In this document: positions 7,137 to 16,587 of the stretch, piece by piece | Layout: each line of letters opens with the position of its first letter | Numbering within the stretch: the stretch's first letter is position 1 | DNA from: Streptomyces sp. NBC_01231 | Lineage (GTDB): Bacteria > Actinomycetota > Actinomycetes > Streptomycetales > Streptomycetaceae | DNA: 64,000 nucleotides | Reading direction: 5' to 3' | Assembly (NCBI GenBank): GCA_035999765.1 | Contig: CP108521.1 | Location: forward strand, 10,292,001-10,356,000 | Program-made: the position numbers and the translations under genes | Notes under the pieces: model-generated | Told to the model about the DNA's origin: nothing | The model's database searches: none | Seen by the model: only the letters and a program-made list of their open reading frames with translations

Positions 7137-10100
7137 GCGGACAACCACCGGCGGACGCAGGCGATCAGGTCCCGGGTGTCGACGGGCTTGGTGACGTAGT
7201 CACTGGCGCCCGAGGCGAGGGACTTCTCCCGGTCGCCGGGCATCGCCTTCGCGGTGACGGCGATGATGGGCAGTCCGACGTACTGGGGCATCCTGCGGAT
7301 CTCGGCCGTGGCCGTGTACCCGTCCATCTCCGGCATCATCACATCCATCAGTACGAGCGCGATGTCCGGGTTGTCGACCAGGGCCTCGATGCCCTTGCGG
7401 CCGTTGTCCGCGTGCAGGACCCGGAAACCGTGCAGTTCGAGGATCCCGCTCAGCGCGAACAGGTTGCGCGCGTCGTCGTCGACGACGAGCACGGTACGGC
7501 CGGCGAACGAGTCGTCGACCGCGTGGGGCGTCAACTGCTGTGGTTCCTCCGCACGCACCAGGGACAGCACGTCCCCGGGCTCCTCCGCCGAGAGGTGCAG
7601 CGCGATGCGCTCGCGCAACTCGTCCAGGCTGGACAGGAACTCCAGGGCCCCGCCCGCCGCGCGGGACCGCAGGGTCTCCTCCGTGGCCAGGTCGGCCCGG
7701 TGACCGCTGTGCACCAGCACCGGAACACTCGCCAGGGCGGAGTCACCCTGCAGGGCCTCCAGGAACCGGGAGGCCTCACCGTCCGGCATGCCCAGTTCGA
7801 GTACGACGCAGTGGTACGGCTCGTCCGCCAGTGCCCCCGCGGCCTCCTGCGCCCCGACGGCGGTGATGATGTCGACCGCGGCCCCCGCCCCGCTTCCGTC
7901 CCGGCCGTGCGCCACGTCCGCGACCACGCTTTCGGCGACGAGGGTCAGCAGCCCGCGAGAGCGCTCCTCCACCACGAGCAGACGGCGTCGACGCTCCCCG
8001 GCCCCGGCCGGGAGCCCCGCCGCCTGACGACCTCTCAGAGCGTGGGGGTCGAGTGCGGTGTCCGGCGCCTTCTCCAGCGGCGGGTCACTGCTCACCAGCT
8101 CCTCGAAGTCGGGACGCGCCACCGGGAGGAACAGGGTGAACGTGCTGCCCTGACCCGGCGTGCTGTCCACCGTGACAGCGCCACCGAGCAGATGGGCGAT
8201 CTCCCGGGTGATCGACAGACCGAGCCCGGTGCCCCCGTACTTCCGGCTCGTCGTGCCGTCCGCCTGCTGGAACGCACCGAAGATCGTCTCCAGCTGCTGC
8301 TCCGGAATGCCGATCCCGGTGTCCTTCACCCGGAAGGCCACGAGGGTGCTGTTCCGCAGCACGCCCTGGGGCACCTCGTCGTCCGCCGCGGGCTCGACGC
8401 GCAGCTCCACACTGCCCTGTTCGGTGAACTTGACCGCGTTGGACAGCAGGTTGCGCAGTACCTGACGCAACCGGGACTCGTCGGTCAGCAGGTCCGCGGG
8501 CGCTCCGGGGGCCGTGGTCACCGTGAAGTCCAGGCTCTTCTGCGTCGTCATCGGCCGGAAGGTGGCCTCGACGTAGTCGATGAGCTGGCGCAGGGAGACG
8601 ACCTCCGGCGCCACGTCCATCTTTCCGGCCTCGACCTTCGACAGATCGAGGATGTCGTTGATCAGCTGGAGCAGGTCCGACCCCGCGGAGTGGATGATGC
8701 CCGCGTACTCGACCTGCTTCGGCGTGAGGTTGCGCGAGGGGTTCTGGGCCAGCAACTGGGCCAGGATCAGGAGGCTGTTGAGCGGGGTGCGCAGCTCGTG
8801 GCTCATGTTCGCCAGGAACTCCGACTTGTACTTCGAGGCCAGCGACAACTGCTGTGCACGGGCCTCCAGTTCCTGCCGGGCCTGCTCGATCTGGAGGTTC
8901 TTCGCCTCGATGTCCCGGTTCTGCGCCACCAGCAGAGAGGCCTTCTCCTCCAGCTCCGCGTTGGAGTGCTGCAGTTCCTCCTGCTGTTCCTGCAACTCCG
9001 CCGACCTGGCCTGGAGTTCGGCCGTGAGGCGTTGCGACTCGCCCAGGAGCTCGTCGGTGCGGGCGTTGGCGACGATCGTGTTCAGGTTGACGCCGATGGT
9101 CTCCATGAGCTGTTCCAGGAAGTCCTGGTGGATCTGTGTGAACGCGGTGACCGAAGCCAGTTCGATCACGCCGAGGACCTGGCCCTCCACCACGATGGGG
9201 AGCAGCACGAGCGCGGTGGGCACCACCTGGCCGAGCCCCGAGGAGATGGTGACGTAGTCGGGCGGCAGTTCGTCCACCGTGATCGTGCGGCGGCTGCGCG
9301 CGGCCTGGCCGACCAGGGTGCGGCCGAAGGCGATCCGGGTGGGCCTGCTGTCGTCGTCGGGATAGCCGTAGGAGCCGACGAGCCGGAGTTCGGGGCCGTC
9401 GTCACTCTCCTCGGCGAGGTAGAAGGCGCCGTACTGCGCCGACACCAGCGGAACCAGCTCGTCCATGATCAGTTCGGCCACGACGGGGAGGTCGCGGTGG
9501 CCCTGCACCAGGCTGGAGATCCGGGCGAGGTTCGTCTTGAGCCAGTCCTGCTCCTGGTTGGCCCGGGTGGTCTCGCGCAGCGACCCGACCATGGAGTTGA
9601 TGTTGTCCTTGAGTTCGGCGACCTCGCCGGACGCCTCCACGGTGATCGAGCGCGTCAGGTCCCCCTCGGCGACGGCGCTCGCCACCTCGGCGATCGCACG
9701 CACCTGGCGGGTCAGGTTGCCCGCGAGTTCGTTGACGTTCTCGGTGAGGCGCTTCCACGTACCCGACACGCCCTCGACCTCGGCCTGTCCGCCCAGCCGT
9801 CCCTCGGTACCGACCTCGCGGGCGACGCGGGTGACCTCGTCGGCGAAGGCGGAGAGCTGGTCGACCATCGTGTTGATCGTCGTCTTCAGTTCGAGGATCT
9901 CGCCGCGGGCGTCGACGTCGATCTTCTTCGACAGGTCGCCCTTGGCCACGGCGGTCGTCACCAGCGCGATGTTGCGCACCTGCCCGGTGAGGTTGTTCGC
10001 CATCGAGTTGACGTTGTCGGTGAGGTCCTTCCACGTGCCGGCCACGTTCGGTACGTGCGCCTGTCCGCCGAGACGTCCCTCGGTGCCGACCTCGCGGGCG

Positions 10101-11410
10101 ACGCGGGTGACCTCGTCGGCGAAGGCGGAGAGCGTGTCGACCATGGTGTTGATGACGTCCGCCAGGGCCGCGACCTCCCCCTTGGCCTCGACCGTGATCT
10201 TCTGCGAGAGGTCACCGCGGGCCACGGCGGTGGCGACCTGGGCGATCGAACGCACCTGACCGGTCAGGTTGGACGCCATCACATTGACGTTGTCGGTGAG
10301 GTCCTTCCAGGTGCCCGAGACGCCCCGGACCTGGGCCTGTCCGCCGAGGTTTCCGGCGGTGCCGACCTCGCGGGCGACGCGGGTGACCTCGTCGGCGAAG
10401 GCGGAGAGCTGGTCGACCATCGTGTTGAGGGTGTTCTTGAGTTCGAGGATCTCGCCGCGGGCGTCGACGGTGATCTTCTGGGAGAGGTCACCCTCCGCGA
10501 CGGCGGTCGCCACCTGGGCGATCTTGCGGACCTGTGAGGTCAGGTTGCCCGCCATGAAGTTCACCGAGTCGGTGAGGTCGCGCCAGGTGCCCTTGACGCC
10601 CTTGACGTCGGCCTGTCCGCCGAGGCGTCCCTCGGTTCCCACCTCGCGGGCGACGCGGGTGACCTCGTCGGCGAAGGCGGAGAGCTGGTCGACCATCGTG
10701 TTGATGGTGTTCTTGAGTTCGAGGATCTCGCCGCGGGCGTCGACGGTGATCTTCTGGGAGAGGTCGCCCTGGGCGACGGCCGTCGTCACCTGGGCGATGT
10801 TGCGGACCTGCCCCGTCAGGTTGCCCGCCATCCCGTTCACGGAGTCCGTGAGGTCGCGCCAGACACCGGCGACGCCCGGCACCTGCGCCTGTCCGCCGAG
10901 CTGCCCCTCGCTGCCGACCTCGCGGGCGACGCGGGTGACCTCGTCGGCGAACGCGGACAGCTGGTCGACCATCGTGTTGACGGTCTCCTTCAGCTGGAGG
11001 ATCTCGCCCCGCGCGGGGACGTCGATCTTCTGGGACAGGTCGCCCTTCGCCACCGCCGTGGCCACCTGGGCGATGTCGCGCACCTGTGTCGTCAGGTTGC
11101 CCGCCATGGCGTTGACGGAGTCCGTGAGATCGGCCCAGGTGCCCGAGACACCCGGTACTTCCGCCTGTCCGCCGAGCGTTCCCTCGGTGCCCACCTCGCG
11201 GGCCACCCGAGTGACCTCGGAGGTGAACACGGACAGCTGGTCGACCATGCCGTTGAAGACCGTGGCGATGTCGCCCATGAGGCCCTGGCCGTCGTCCGGC
11301 AGGCGGGTGCCGAAGTCCCCGTCCCGGACCGCCGTCAGCCCCGCGAGGAGCTGTCTGAGTTCGTGATCTCCCGGGACCGCATCAGCGACCTCGGTGGTGT
11401 TGGTGGTCAT
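7133..11410 (-). CDS. Soluble multi-HAMP hybrid histidine kinase
   Basis: 1425 residues with no membrane segment. Residues 14-617 hold one diverged HAMP plus six near-identical 92-residue units, each a linker ([18 protein letters not shown]) and a HAMP. Then a GAF domain (about 630-790), a long coiled coil, a HisKA domain with the phosphorylated His871 in SHELRTPL, a HATPase domain ([14 protein letters not shown]), a degenerate receiver (ELGMP, glutamate at the usual aspartate site) and a C-terminal receiver with Asp1356 ([12 protein letters not shown]). The architecture matches fungal group III osmosensing kinases of the Nik1/Os-1 type and a Streptomyces family. I chose ATG at 11410 with GAGG nearby; the longer upstream reading lacks family similarity. 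It is coupled to the PP2C gene downstream. Confidence 0.9.
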   Translation of the reverse strand: MTTNTTEVADAVPGDHELRQLLAGLTAVRDGDFGTRLPDDGQGLMGDIATVFNGMVDQLSVFTSEVTRVAREVGTEGTLGGQAEVPGVSGTWADLTDSVNAMAGNLTTQVRDIAQVATAVAKGDLSQKIDVPARGEILQLKETVNTMVDQLSAFADEVTRVAREVGSEGQLGGQAQVPGVAGVWRDLTDSVNGMAGNLTGQVRNIAQVTTAVAQGDLSQKITVDARGEILELKNTINTMVDQLSAFADEVTRVAREVGTEGRLGGQADVKGVKGTWRDLTDSVNFMAGNLTSQVRKIAQVATAVAEGDLSQKITVDARGEILELKNTLNTMVDQLSAFADEVTRVAREVGTAGNLGGQAQVRGVSGTWKDLTDNVNVMASNLTGQVRSIAQVATAVARGDLSQKITVEAKGEVAALADVINTMVDTLSAFADEVTRVAREVGTEGRLGGQAHVPNVAGTWKDLTDNVNSMANNLTGQVRNIALVTTAVAKGDLSKKIDVDARGEILELKTTINTMVDQLSAFADEVTRVAREVGTEGRLGGQAEVEGVSGTWKRLTENVNELAGNLTRQVRAIAEVASAVAEGDLTRSITVEASGEVAELKDNINSMVGSLRETTRANQEQDWLKTNLARISSLVQGHRDLPVVAELIMDELVPLVSAQYGAFYLAEESDDGPELRLVGSYGYPDDDSRPTRIAFGRTLVGQAARSRRTITVDELPPDYVTISSGLGQVVPTALVLLPIVVEGQVLGVIELASVTAFTQIHQDFLEQLMETIGVNLNTIVANARTDELLGESQRLTAELQARSAELQEQQEELQHSNAELEEKASLLVAQNRDIEAKNLQIEQARQELEARAQQLSLASKYKSEFLANMSHELRTPLNSLLILAQLLAQNPSRNLTPKQVEYAGIIHSAGSDLLQLINDILDLSKVEAGKMDVAPEVVSLRQLIDYVEATFRPMTTQKSLDFTVTTAPGAPADLLTDESRLRQVLRNLLSNAVKFTEQGSVELRVEPAADDEVPQGVLRNSTLVAFRVKDTGIGIPEQQLETIFGAFQQADGTTSRKYGGTGLGLSITREIAHLLGGAVTVDSTPGQGSTFTLFLPVARPDFEELVSSDPPLEKAPDTALDPHALRGRQAAGLPAGAGERRRRLLVVEERSRGLLTLVAESVVADVAHGRDGSGAGAAVDIITAVGAQEAAGALADEPYHCVVLELGMPDGEASRFLEALQGDSALASVPVLVHSGHRADLATEETLRSRAAGGALEFLSSLDELRERIALHLSAEEPGDVLSLVRAEEPQQLTPHAVDDSFAGRTVLVVDDDARNLFALSGILELHGFRVLHADNGRKGIEALVDNPDIALVLMDVMMPEMDGYTATAEIRRMPQYVGLPIIAVTAKAMPGDREKSLASGASDYVTKPVDTRDLIACVRRWLSA
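9560..11215 (-). repeat. Six tandem 276-bp coding repeats (linker-HAMP units)
   Basis: Six in-frame copies of a 92-codon unit inside the kinase gene. The same DNA words recur every 276 bases, for example the block at 9811, 10087, 10363, 10639 and 10915. Similarity is high enough at DNA level for unequal recombination to add or remove units. Confidence 0.9.
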
Positions 11411-11827
11411 GCGCACCCTCGTTCCGCTCCCCAAGAGTCCCCGCGGCCGGGGACTCGGAACCAAGTCGGGCCGCCGGGCGGCCCTCCGCAAGTAATACAT
11501 GCGTTTCCGCAGTTCACGGAACCGCGCGATGAGAAAGACGACGCAGGCTAACCCAGGTGTCGAGTGGTGGACAAAGTGTGGCGTCGAGTTGTACTCACGG
11601 TACGGAAAGTCGGCAGGAGTCTGCATGCCCGGGCTCTACAGGGGTACTGGGCTCAGTTTCCCCATCGGGCCGGCCGGTCGGCGTTCGGCCGTTGTGGCGC
11701 GATGCTCAGAATGCGAGCGCGGCTGGAGGGTAATTGCTGCTGTGGAGCGGGCGGGCAGGCCGTCCGCACGCGGGCTCATGACCCGTCATCGGCACCCGTC
11801 ATCGGCTCGCGGGGAGGAAGGAGCGGT
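11411..11827. other. Divergent intergenic region with hairpins
   Basis: 417 bases with no supported gene. GAGTCCCCG (11435-11443), 4-base loop, CGGGGACTC (11448-11456) is a perfect 9-bp hairpin that would fold in the kinase mRNA leader about 25 bases before its ATG. A second dyad, GGGCCGCC and GGCGGCCC, lies at 11468-11484. A SigB-like promoter faces the PRC-barrel gene (11623-11647). Confidence 0.5.
11623..11647 (+). promoter_or_regulatory. SigB-type promoter candidate for the PRC-barrel gene
   Basis: GCAT (11623-11626), 15 bases, GGGTAC (11642-11647). This fits GNNT-N14-16-GGGTAC exactly, although the -35 is the loose form. It lies 180 bases before the start at 11828. Confidence 0.45.
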
Positions 11828-12199
11828 GTGGTCATCGACGGAATCTGGTCGTACTCACCGGACAGCGGTTACGCGGAGGGACAGGAGCTCACGGGCTACA
11901 CCGTGGCGGCGACCGACGGCACGATCGGTCACGTGGACCGACAGGCCGACCACTTCGGGATGCGGCACCTGGTCGTGGACACCGGGGTGTGGGTCTTCGG
12001 CCGAAGCGCCCTGGTCCCGGTCGGCGTCGTGACGGGTGTCGACACCGAGGGCCGGAAGATATCCCTGTCGTGCACGCGGGGCGAGGTGAAGGCGGCGCCC
12101 CGGTTCCGGACGGACAGCGAGACCATGGACGCGGCCTATCTGGCGAGCGTCGGCGACTACTACCACCGGCTGCCGCCGCGCGAGACGACCACCACCTGA
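11828..12199 (+). CDS. PRC-barrel domain protein
   Basis: 123 residues. The central part (residues about 15-80) reads as a PRC-barrel: LTGYTVAATDGTIGHVD, a short basic gap, HLVVDTGVWVFGRSALVPVGVV. PRC-barrels are small beta-barrels found in RimM, photosynthetic reaction centres and many stress-induced actinobacterial proteins; no enzyme activity is expected. GTG at 11828 directly follows GGAGGAAGGAG. A hairpin-rich region follows. Its neighbours suggest a general-stress effector, but that is inference. Confidence 0.75.
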   Translation: MVIDGIWSYSPDSGYAEGQELTGYTVAATDGTIGHVDRQADHFGMRHLVVDTGVWVFGRSALVPVGVVTGVDTEGRKISLSCTRGEVKAAPRFRTDSETMDAAYLASVGDYYHRLPPRETTTT

Positions 12200-12301
12200 C
12201 CGGGACGGCCGAAGGCCGTACAGAGCGCACACCGGCATCGGGCGGGAGAAGCCGATGCCCCGAGCGGGAGCCCGCGTCACGAGCGTGCCGCGCCGACGCT
12301 C

Positions 12302-12347
12302 TCCGCGCGGCCGTCGACCGGATTGGTGCGGTCGACGGCCGCGCGGA
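12302..12347. terminator. Very strong hairpin, 18-bp perfect stem
   Basis: TCCGCGCGGCCGTCGACC (12302-12319), a 10-base loop, and its exact reverse complement (12330-12347). A second perfect 8-bp dyad (GGCATCGG / CCGATGCC, 12234-12259) lies between it and the PRC-barrel stop. Termination is the simplest role. Apart from these the 12200-12450 interval shows no gene. Confidence 0.6.
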
Positions 12348-12453
12348 CTTCGACCGGCCGCACGGGCCGCACGCCCAGCGGGCCCACTGGACGAACGGTG
12401 AGGCTCGTGGTGGTGGCGGAGGCGGTCGACGAGAACGGGAAAGGCTGATCGAG

Positions 12454-12537
12454 GTGACAGGAACGGCAGGGTTCTTCGACCTGGCCGACGAGGTCGAGAG
12501 CGTGACGGAGGCGCTTCGGGCAGTGACGAAGCGGTGA
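12454..12537 (+). CDS. Possible 27-residue leader peptide
   Basis: GTG at 12454 opens a short frame (TGTAGFFDLADEVESVTEAL in the middle) that ends in a GTGA overlap with the following ATPase. AAAGG lies about ten bases ahead. The sequence is helical and acidic with normal Streptomyces third-position bias. It may be a coupled small protein, or simply the tail of non-coding DNA. I do not recognise it. Confidence 0.3.
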   Translation: MTGTAGFFDLADEVESVTEALRAVTKR

Positions 12538-12989
12538 GGCCCGACGAAGCCGTGACGGAGGCGGACCGCACCCTGACCGAGACCCGGACGGCGCCCAGGG
12601 TGGCGACCGCCGCGGCGGCACGCGCGTACGCGCAGTCGGTGGTGCGCGAGCAGTGGGGCGCGCGGTCCCGCACCGTGCGGGAGGAGGATCTCATCGACCT
12701 CCAGCTGGTCGTGTCGGAACTGGTCACGAACGCCATCCGGCACGGTGACGGACTGGCCGGGTTCGACGTCTCGCCCACGGCTGAAGGAGTCCGGCTGGCC
12801 GTCCACGACCACAGTGTGACGGTGCCCGACGTGGCCTATGGATCCGGCGCCCTGCCCGTCGGGCACCACGGCAACGGCTATGGCTGGCCCTTGATCATTC
12901 GTCTCGCCCGTGAGATCGGCGTCGAGATGCGGCCCGAGGGCGGCAAGACGATCAGCGTGTTCGTGCCGTTGCGCGAGGTGCCCGGCTGA
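12534..12989 (+). CDS. RsbW-like ATP-binding protein (anti-sigma factor family)
   Basis: 151 residues, GHKL ATPase of the RsbW/SpoIIAB type that Streptomyces carries in dozens of copies. The N-box is VVSELVTNAIRHGD (about residues 62-75); HHGNGYGWPLI and GGKTISVFVPL form the lid and last strand. The usual DxS motif appears as HDHS. Proteins of this kind bind a sigma factor or phosphorylate a STAS antagonist. The GTG start overlaps the preceding short frame. No sigma gene is adjacent, so the partner is unknown. Confidence 0.8.
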   Translation: MRPDEAVTEADRTLTETRTAPRVATAAAARAYAQSVVREQWGARSRTVREEDLIDLQLVVSELVTNAIRHGDGLAGFDVSPTAEGVRLAVHDHSVTVPDVAYGSGALPVGHHGNGYGWPLIIRLAREIGVEMRPEGGKTISVFVPLREVPG

Positions 12990-13009
12990 GAGAGGTCTCA
13001 CCAGACGTC

Positions 13010-13444
13010 TCACCAGGGAAGGAAGACGTGGATCTCCTTGCCGCGCTCACTGGTGACGACGCTGACCTGGTCGCACAGCGTGTGGATCAGATGCCATCCG
13101 ATGCCGCCCCCACCCTGGCTGGGGTGGAAGGGGCGGGGCGCCGGAGGCGTCGTGTTCGTGTCCTGCATGACCACGTGAACGCCGTCGAAGGTCCGGCGCA
13201 TGGACAGCTCGAAAGGACCCGGCGCGTACTGGACCGCGTTGGCGGCCAGCTCCGTGACCACAAGGAGAATGTCGTCCCAGTACTCCGGCGTGGCCGGCGG
13301 CGCGGTACGAGCCAGATCGGAGAGGAATTTCTCCGCTTCGAGGCGTGCGCCCGTCACATTGCGCAGCTCGCCCGAGAAGCGGCTGCTGCGGCTCGGGATC
13401 TCCTTGGAAGCCAGTGTGTCGTCCCTATGCGGCTCGCTTGCCAT
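13010..13444 (-). CDS. RsbW-like ATP-binding protein
   Basis: 144 residues, second GHKL ATPase of the RsbW type, convergent with the one at 12534. The N-box is VVTELAANAVQYAPG; the glycine-rich lid is QGGGGIGWHLI, and the last strand ERGKEIHVFLPW. The ATP-lid pattern is close to canonical, so kinase activity is plausible. ATG at 13444 has GGAAGGCGAG just ahead. Its stop is 20 bases from that of the convergent gene, with no clear terminator between them. Partner unknown. Confidence 0.8.
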   Translation of the reverse strand: MASEPHRDDTLASKEIPSRSSRFSGELRNVTGARLEAEKFLSDLARTAPPATPEYWDDILLVVTELAANAVQYAPGPFELSMRRTFDGVHVVMQDTNTTPPAPRPFHPSQGGGGIGWHLIHTLCDQVSVVTSERGKEIHVFLPW

Positions 13445-13650
13445 CTCGCCTTCCCGGCCCGGCGTCTGCAGGGCTGTAGTCCTTCCCCTTGCGCCCCCAC
13501 CGTTTGCTAGTTCCCAGGCGGACGGAGCCTACGCGCGCCGACGCGATCAGACTCGCGAACCATGTACCGCCGTCGGGGGCCTGTCGCCGCGGATCCGGGG
13601 CAGAGGGACGCGGAAAGACCTCGTAGGACACGACGAACGGAGGGTGACCC

Positions 13651-13827
13651 GTGCTCGCCATAGCAGCGGCAGTACTGTTCTTCATCGCGTTCCTGATCAA
13701 CGCGGCCGAGATCTCGACCAACGACGTCTTCACGTCGACGAACGTCATGCTTCTCGGCCTCACCGTGCTGGCCCTGCACCTCGCCGGGGTGGGCACTTCC
13801 TGGGCGGCACGCGGCCGCAGGCGCTGA
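13651..13827 (+). CDS. Small two-helix membrane protein
   Basis: 58 residues. Two hydrophobic segments (about residues 2-19 and 32-49) are separated by a polar loop (EISTNDVFTSTN) and followed by a basic tail (RGRRR), which suggests both ends on the cytoplasmic side. GTG at 13651 has a near-ideal GGAGG site ahead, and third-position bias is strong. Function is not known to me; similar short proteins are common in Streptomyces genomes. Confidence 0.7.
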   Translation: MLAIAAAVLFFIAFLINAAEISTNDVFTSTNVMLLGLTVLALHLAGVGTSWAARGRRR

Positions 13828-13987
13828 AAAGCGGAACCAGGAATTTCGGAATTGTGCGTGGACTGGTTTTCCCCGGCAGGAAATCACGCTCCTGTGCTTC
13901 AGGGCAACTCGCCGGTGTGCAAGGCGTGTTGAAGGGAACTCGGACGGTAATCCAAACACCGGAAACACCGGACAGTGGGAGAATGTG

Positions 13988-14275
13988 ATGACGAGTTACG
14001 GCAGTTCCCCCGCAGCGTCCTCCAGGTCACGCACCAATGGTCTGGCTGTCGCGAGCCTCATCTGCGGAATTATCGGACTGCTCTTCTTCAACATGGTTCT
14101 CGGCCCGGTGGCGATCGTGCTGGGCGCCGTGGGACTGCGTCAGGCAGGGGCCAAGGGCGGGGCGGGTATGGCCAAGGCCGGCATCGTTCTCGGCATCCTC
14201 GACCTGGTCGTCTTCGGGGTCCTGCTCGCACTGGCCGCGTCGAACGGCGGCTTCACCTGGTACGTCGGCGGCTGA
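13988..14275 (+). CDS. DUF4190 membrane protein
   Basis: 95 residues. A serine-rich cytoplasmic lead is followed by two membrane spans (about 20-45 and 60-85) with the glycine-rich pattern of DUF4190 (NGLAVASLICGIIG, LGAVGLRQA, GMAKAGIVLG). The family's function is unknown; members are often linked to cell-envelope or secretion genes. ATG at 13988 is preferred over GTG at 13985 because GGGAG lies six bases ahead of it. The coding strand ends in a strong terminator. Confidence 0.8.
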   Translation: MTSYGSSPAASSRSRTNGLAVASLICGIIGLLFFNMVLGPVAIVLGAVGLRQAGAKGGAGMAKAGIVLGILDLVVFGVLLALAASNGGFTWYVGG

Positions 14276-14298
14276 CCCCCAGCCGTCGTCCCGGCCAA

Positions 14299-14332
14299 AA
14301 GGGCGCATGCCGCAGTAGGGGCATGCGCCCTT
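14299..14332. terminator. Bidirectional terminator
   Basis: AAGGGCGCATGCC (14299-14311), 8-base loop, GGCATGCGCCCTT (14320-14332): a perfect 13-bp stem between the convergent DUF4190 gene and the acyl-CoA ligase gene. Confidence 0.85.
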
Positions 14333-14386
14333 CGTCGGGTCCGGCGAGAGAAGGCCGCACGCGCCCACCGCGCCACCGGCACGCCC

Positions 14387-16291
14387 TCAGCGGAACACGT
14401 TGTCCGCGTCGTCCCAGGCCGACGACTCGTCCGGGACACGGACGCGACCGGCCCGTGAGCGCGCCTGGTACATCGCGTCGATCTCGAACGCGTACGTCCG
14501 CACGATGAGGTCGCGGCGCAGCTTCATCGACGGTGTCAGTAACCCGCTGGCCACGTCGAAGGGCTCCGGGAGCACCCGGAAGACCCGGATGGACTCCGGC
14601 CGCGACACCGCGCTGTTGGCCGCCGCCACCGCCCGCGCGATCTCCTCCCGCAGCGCGTTCTCCTCCCGGGCCTCCCGGCTCGGCGTGTCGCTCTGCAGGG
14701 TCAGGGCCGCCCGCCAGTGCGCGAGGAAGTCCGGGTCCAGCGTGATCAGCGCCCCCACGCAGGGGCGGTTGTCGCCCACGACGACCGCCTGGTGGATCAG
14801 CGGGTGGATCCGCAGCCGGTGCTCCAGCGCGGCCGGGGCGACGGTCTTGCCGCCGCTGGTGATGATGACGTCCTTCTTGCGGCCGGTGATCGTCAGATAG
14901 CCCTCGGGGTCCAGCCGCCCGATGTCCCCGGTGGCCAGCCAGCCGCCGTGCAGCGCGGCGCGGGACTCCGGCGCGTCGCCCACGTAGCCCTGGAACATCG
15001 ACGGCCCGCGCACCAGGATCTCCCCGTCCTCCGCGACCCGGATGTCGGTGCCCGGCAGGGCCTGCCCGACGGTCCCGGACTTCTCCCGGCCCAGCGGCTG
15101 CATCGTGATCCCGCCACTGGTCTCGGTGAGGCCGTACCCGTCGTGGACGTAGATGCCGATGCCCTCGTAGAACAGCGAGAGGTCCCGGTTCAGGGGAGAG
15201 CCGCCCGAGGTGGCACGTCGTGCCCGGCCGCCGAGCGCGCCACGGAGTCTGCGGTACACGGTCCGCTCGTACAGGGCGTGCTGGAGCCGGAGGTCGAAGC
15301 CGGGGCCCGGCCCCTCGCCGAGCCGCTGCCGCTCGCATGCCGCGGCGAAGTCCCGGGCCGTCTCCGCCGCCCGCTCGAAGAGCGCGCCGCGGCCCGACTG
15401 CTGGGCCGTGCGCAGGAAGTTCTTGTAGATCTTCTCGAAGACCGACGGCACGGCGTAGAAGTACGTCGGGCGGAACGACTGCAGCGCCGTCGCCAGCGCC
15501 GCCCCGCTCAGCTCGGGCTCGTGGCCCATCAGCAGGCCACCACGCAGGCACAGCGCCTGGATCATGAGGCCGTACACATGGGAGAACGGCAGGAAGGCCA
15601 GCACGGAGCCCTGCTCCCCGGATGGGGCGGTCGTCCGGCCCCAGCCCGCCAGCAGGGTGTCGCAGACGCTCGCGAGACCGCGGTGGCTGAGCGCGCAGCC
15701 CAGCGGACGGCCCGATGTGCCGGAGGTGTAGGCGACGACCGCGGTGGAGTCCGGCAGCACGATGCGGCGCAACGAGTCGACCGTGGCCAGCGGGATGAAC
15801 TCGCCCCGCGCCGCCAGCTCCTCCAGCGCCCCCGAGTCCAGCTGCCAGACGTGCCGCAGCTGGGGCAGGGACGCGCACACCGATCCCACCGTCATCACCG
15901 CCTGCTCGTCCTCGACGAGTACGGCGACGCAGGCCGCGTCCCGGAGGATCCACTCGACCTGGTCGCGCGAGGAGGTCGGATAGATCGGCACGACCTCGGC
16001 GCCCACGGCCCACAGCGCGTAGCAGACGACCGTCCACTCGTACCGGGTGCGCGCCATGATCGCGACGCGGTGCCCCGGCGAGATCCCGGACGCGATCAGC
16101 CCCTTGGCCACGCCGACGACCTCGTCCCGCAGCTCTGCGGCGGTCACCTCGTCCCAGCCGGAGGAGGCGGCGTCGGGCCGGCGCGCCAGCACCGGTCGGG
16201 TCGGTTGGACGGCCGCCGTGTCGAAGACGCTGTCGGCGAGGCCGCCGGGCGCGGGTGGGGCGGTGGGGGGTGGGGGAGCGACGTCGCGCAT
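14387..16291 (-). CDS. Long-chain fatty acid-CoA ligase (FadD15 type)
   Basis: 634 residues, AMP-forming adenylate enzyme. The ATP-binding loop is YTSGTSGRPLG (about residue 190), followed by DGYGLTETSG and TGDIGRLDPEGYLTITGRKK, all conserved. It activates long-chain fatty acids to acyl-CoA through an acyl-adenylate, at the membrane face. Length and motifs match the actinobacterial FadD15 branch. The start is ATG at 16291. Codon 584 (14542-14540) is TTA, so full translation may need the bldA tRNA. It stands alone, with no beta-oxidation genes nearby. Confidence 0.9.
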   Translation of the reverse strand: MRDVAPPPPTAPPAPGGLADSVFDTAAVQPTRPVLARRPDAASSGWDEVTAAELRDEVVGVAKGLIASGISPGHRVAIMARTRYEWTVVCYALWAVGAEVVPIYPTSSRDQVEWILRDAACVAVLVEDEQAVMTVGSVCASLPQLRHVWQLDSGALEELAARGEFIPLATVDSLRRIVLPDSTAVVAYTSGTSGRPLGCALSHRGLASVCDTLLAGWGRTTAPSGEQGSVLAFLPFSHVYGLMIQALCLRGGLLMGHEPELSGAALATALQSFRPTYFYAVPSVFEKIYKNFLRTAQQSGRGALFERAAETARDFAAACERQRLGEGPGPGFDLRLQHALYERTVYRRLRGALGGRARRATSGGSPLNRDLSLFYEGIGIYVHDGYGLTETSGGITMQPLGREKSGTVGQALPGTDIRVAEDGEILVRGPSMFQGYVGDAPESRAALHGGWLATGDIGRLDPEGYLTITGRKKDVIITSGGKTVAPAALEHRLRIHPLIHQAVVVGDNRPCVGALITLDPDFLAHWRAALTLQSDTPSREAREENALREEIARAVAAANSAVSRPESIRVFRVLPEPFDVASGLLTPSMKLRRDLIVRTYAFEIDAMYQARSRAGRVRVPDESSAWDDADNVFR

Positions 16292-16440
16292 GCTGATCCT
16301 GACGTGTACGGGGTGTGACTCCGCCGACGAGCACGGTCATCTGCGGTGCTCGAATGTAGCCGAGGTGACCGCGCGGGGTGCCGGGATTCGACAACTGGCC
16401 CGGCGTCGGTGATCTGGCCGAGTCCGAGGACTCGAAGCGC

Positions 16441-16587
16441 ATGAGTCACACGAACCCCGATCCCGGGCCCGAGCGCACCACACGTCCGGAACCGGGCGCC
16501 GACGTTGTGCCGGGGGAGCCTCCGCAGGCCGAGAGCAGCCTGCCAGGGGCGGGGCTCACCCCTGGGTCTGGCGCACGCATTCGGTGA
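16441..16587 (+). pseudogene. Truncated DUF6480-like gene remnant
   Basis: ATG at 16441 opens 48 codons reading MSHTNPDPGPERTTRPEPGA, then PGEPPQAESS. This closely resembles, from memory, the start of the short Streptomyces DUF6480 proteins (NPDPxPxRTxxLEPGGGVPPGETPPAESS), which then have one C-terminal membrane helix. Here the similarity stops after about 40 residues and the frame ends inside the convergent ligase gene, so the membrane part is missing. A decayed copy cut by rearrangement is the simplest reading. The rest of 16292-16555 shows nothing clear. Confidence 0.55.

Noticed and set aside
9560..11215. Regular 276-bp repeats that could suggest a repeat array
   Set aside because: They are in-frame HAMP units of one gene; spacing and coding pattern exclude CRISPR.
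6821..11626. Very long plus-strand frames opposite the hybrid kinase
   Set aside because: High-GC DNA lacks stops in antisense frames; composition is His/Gln/Arg/Gly-rich with no domains.
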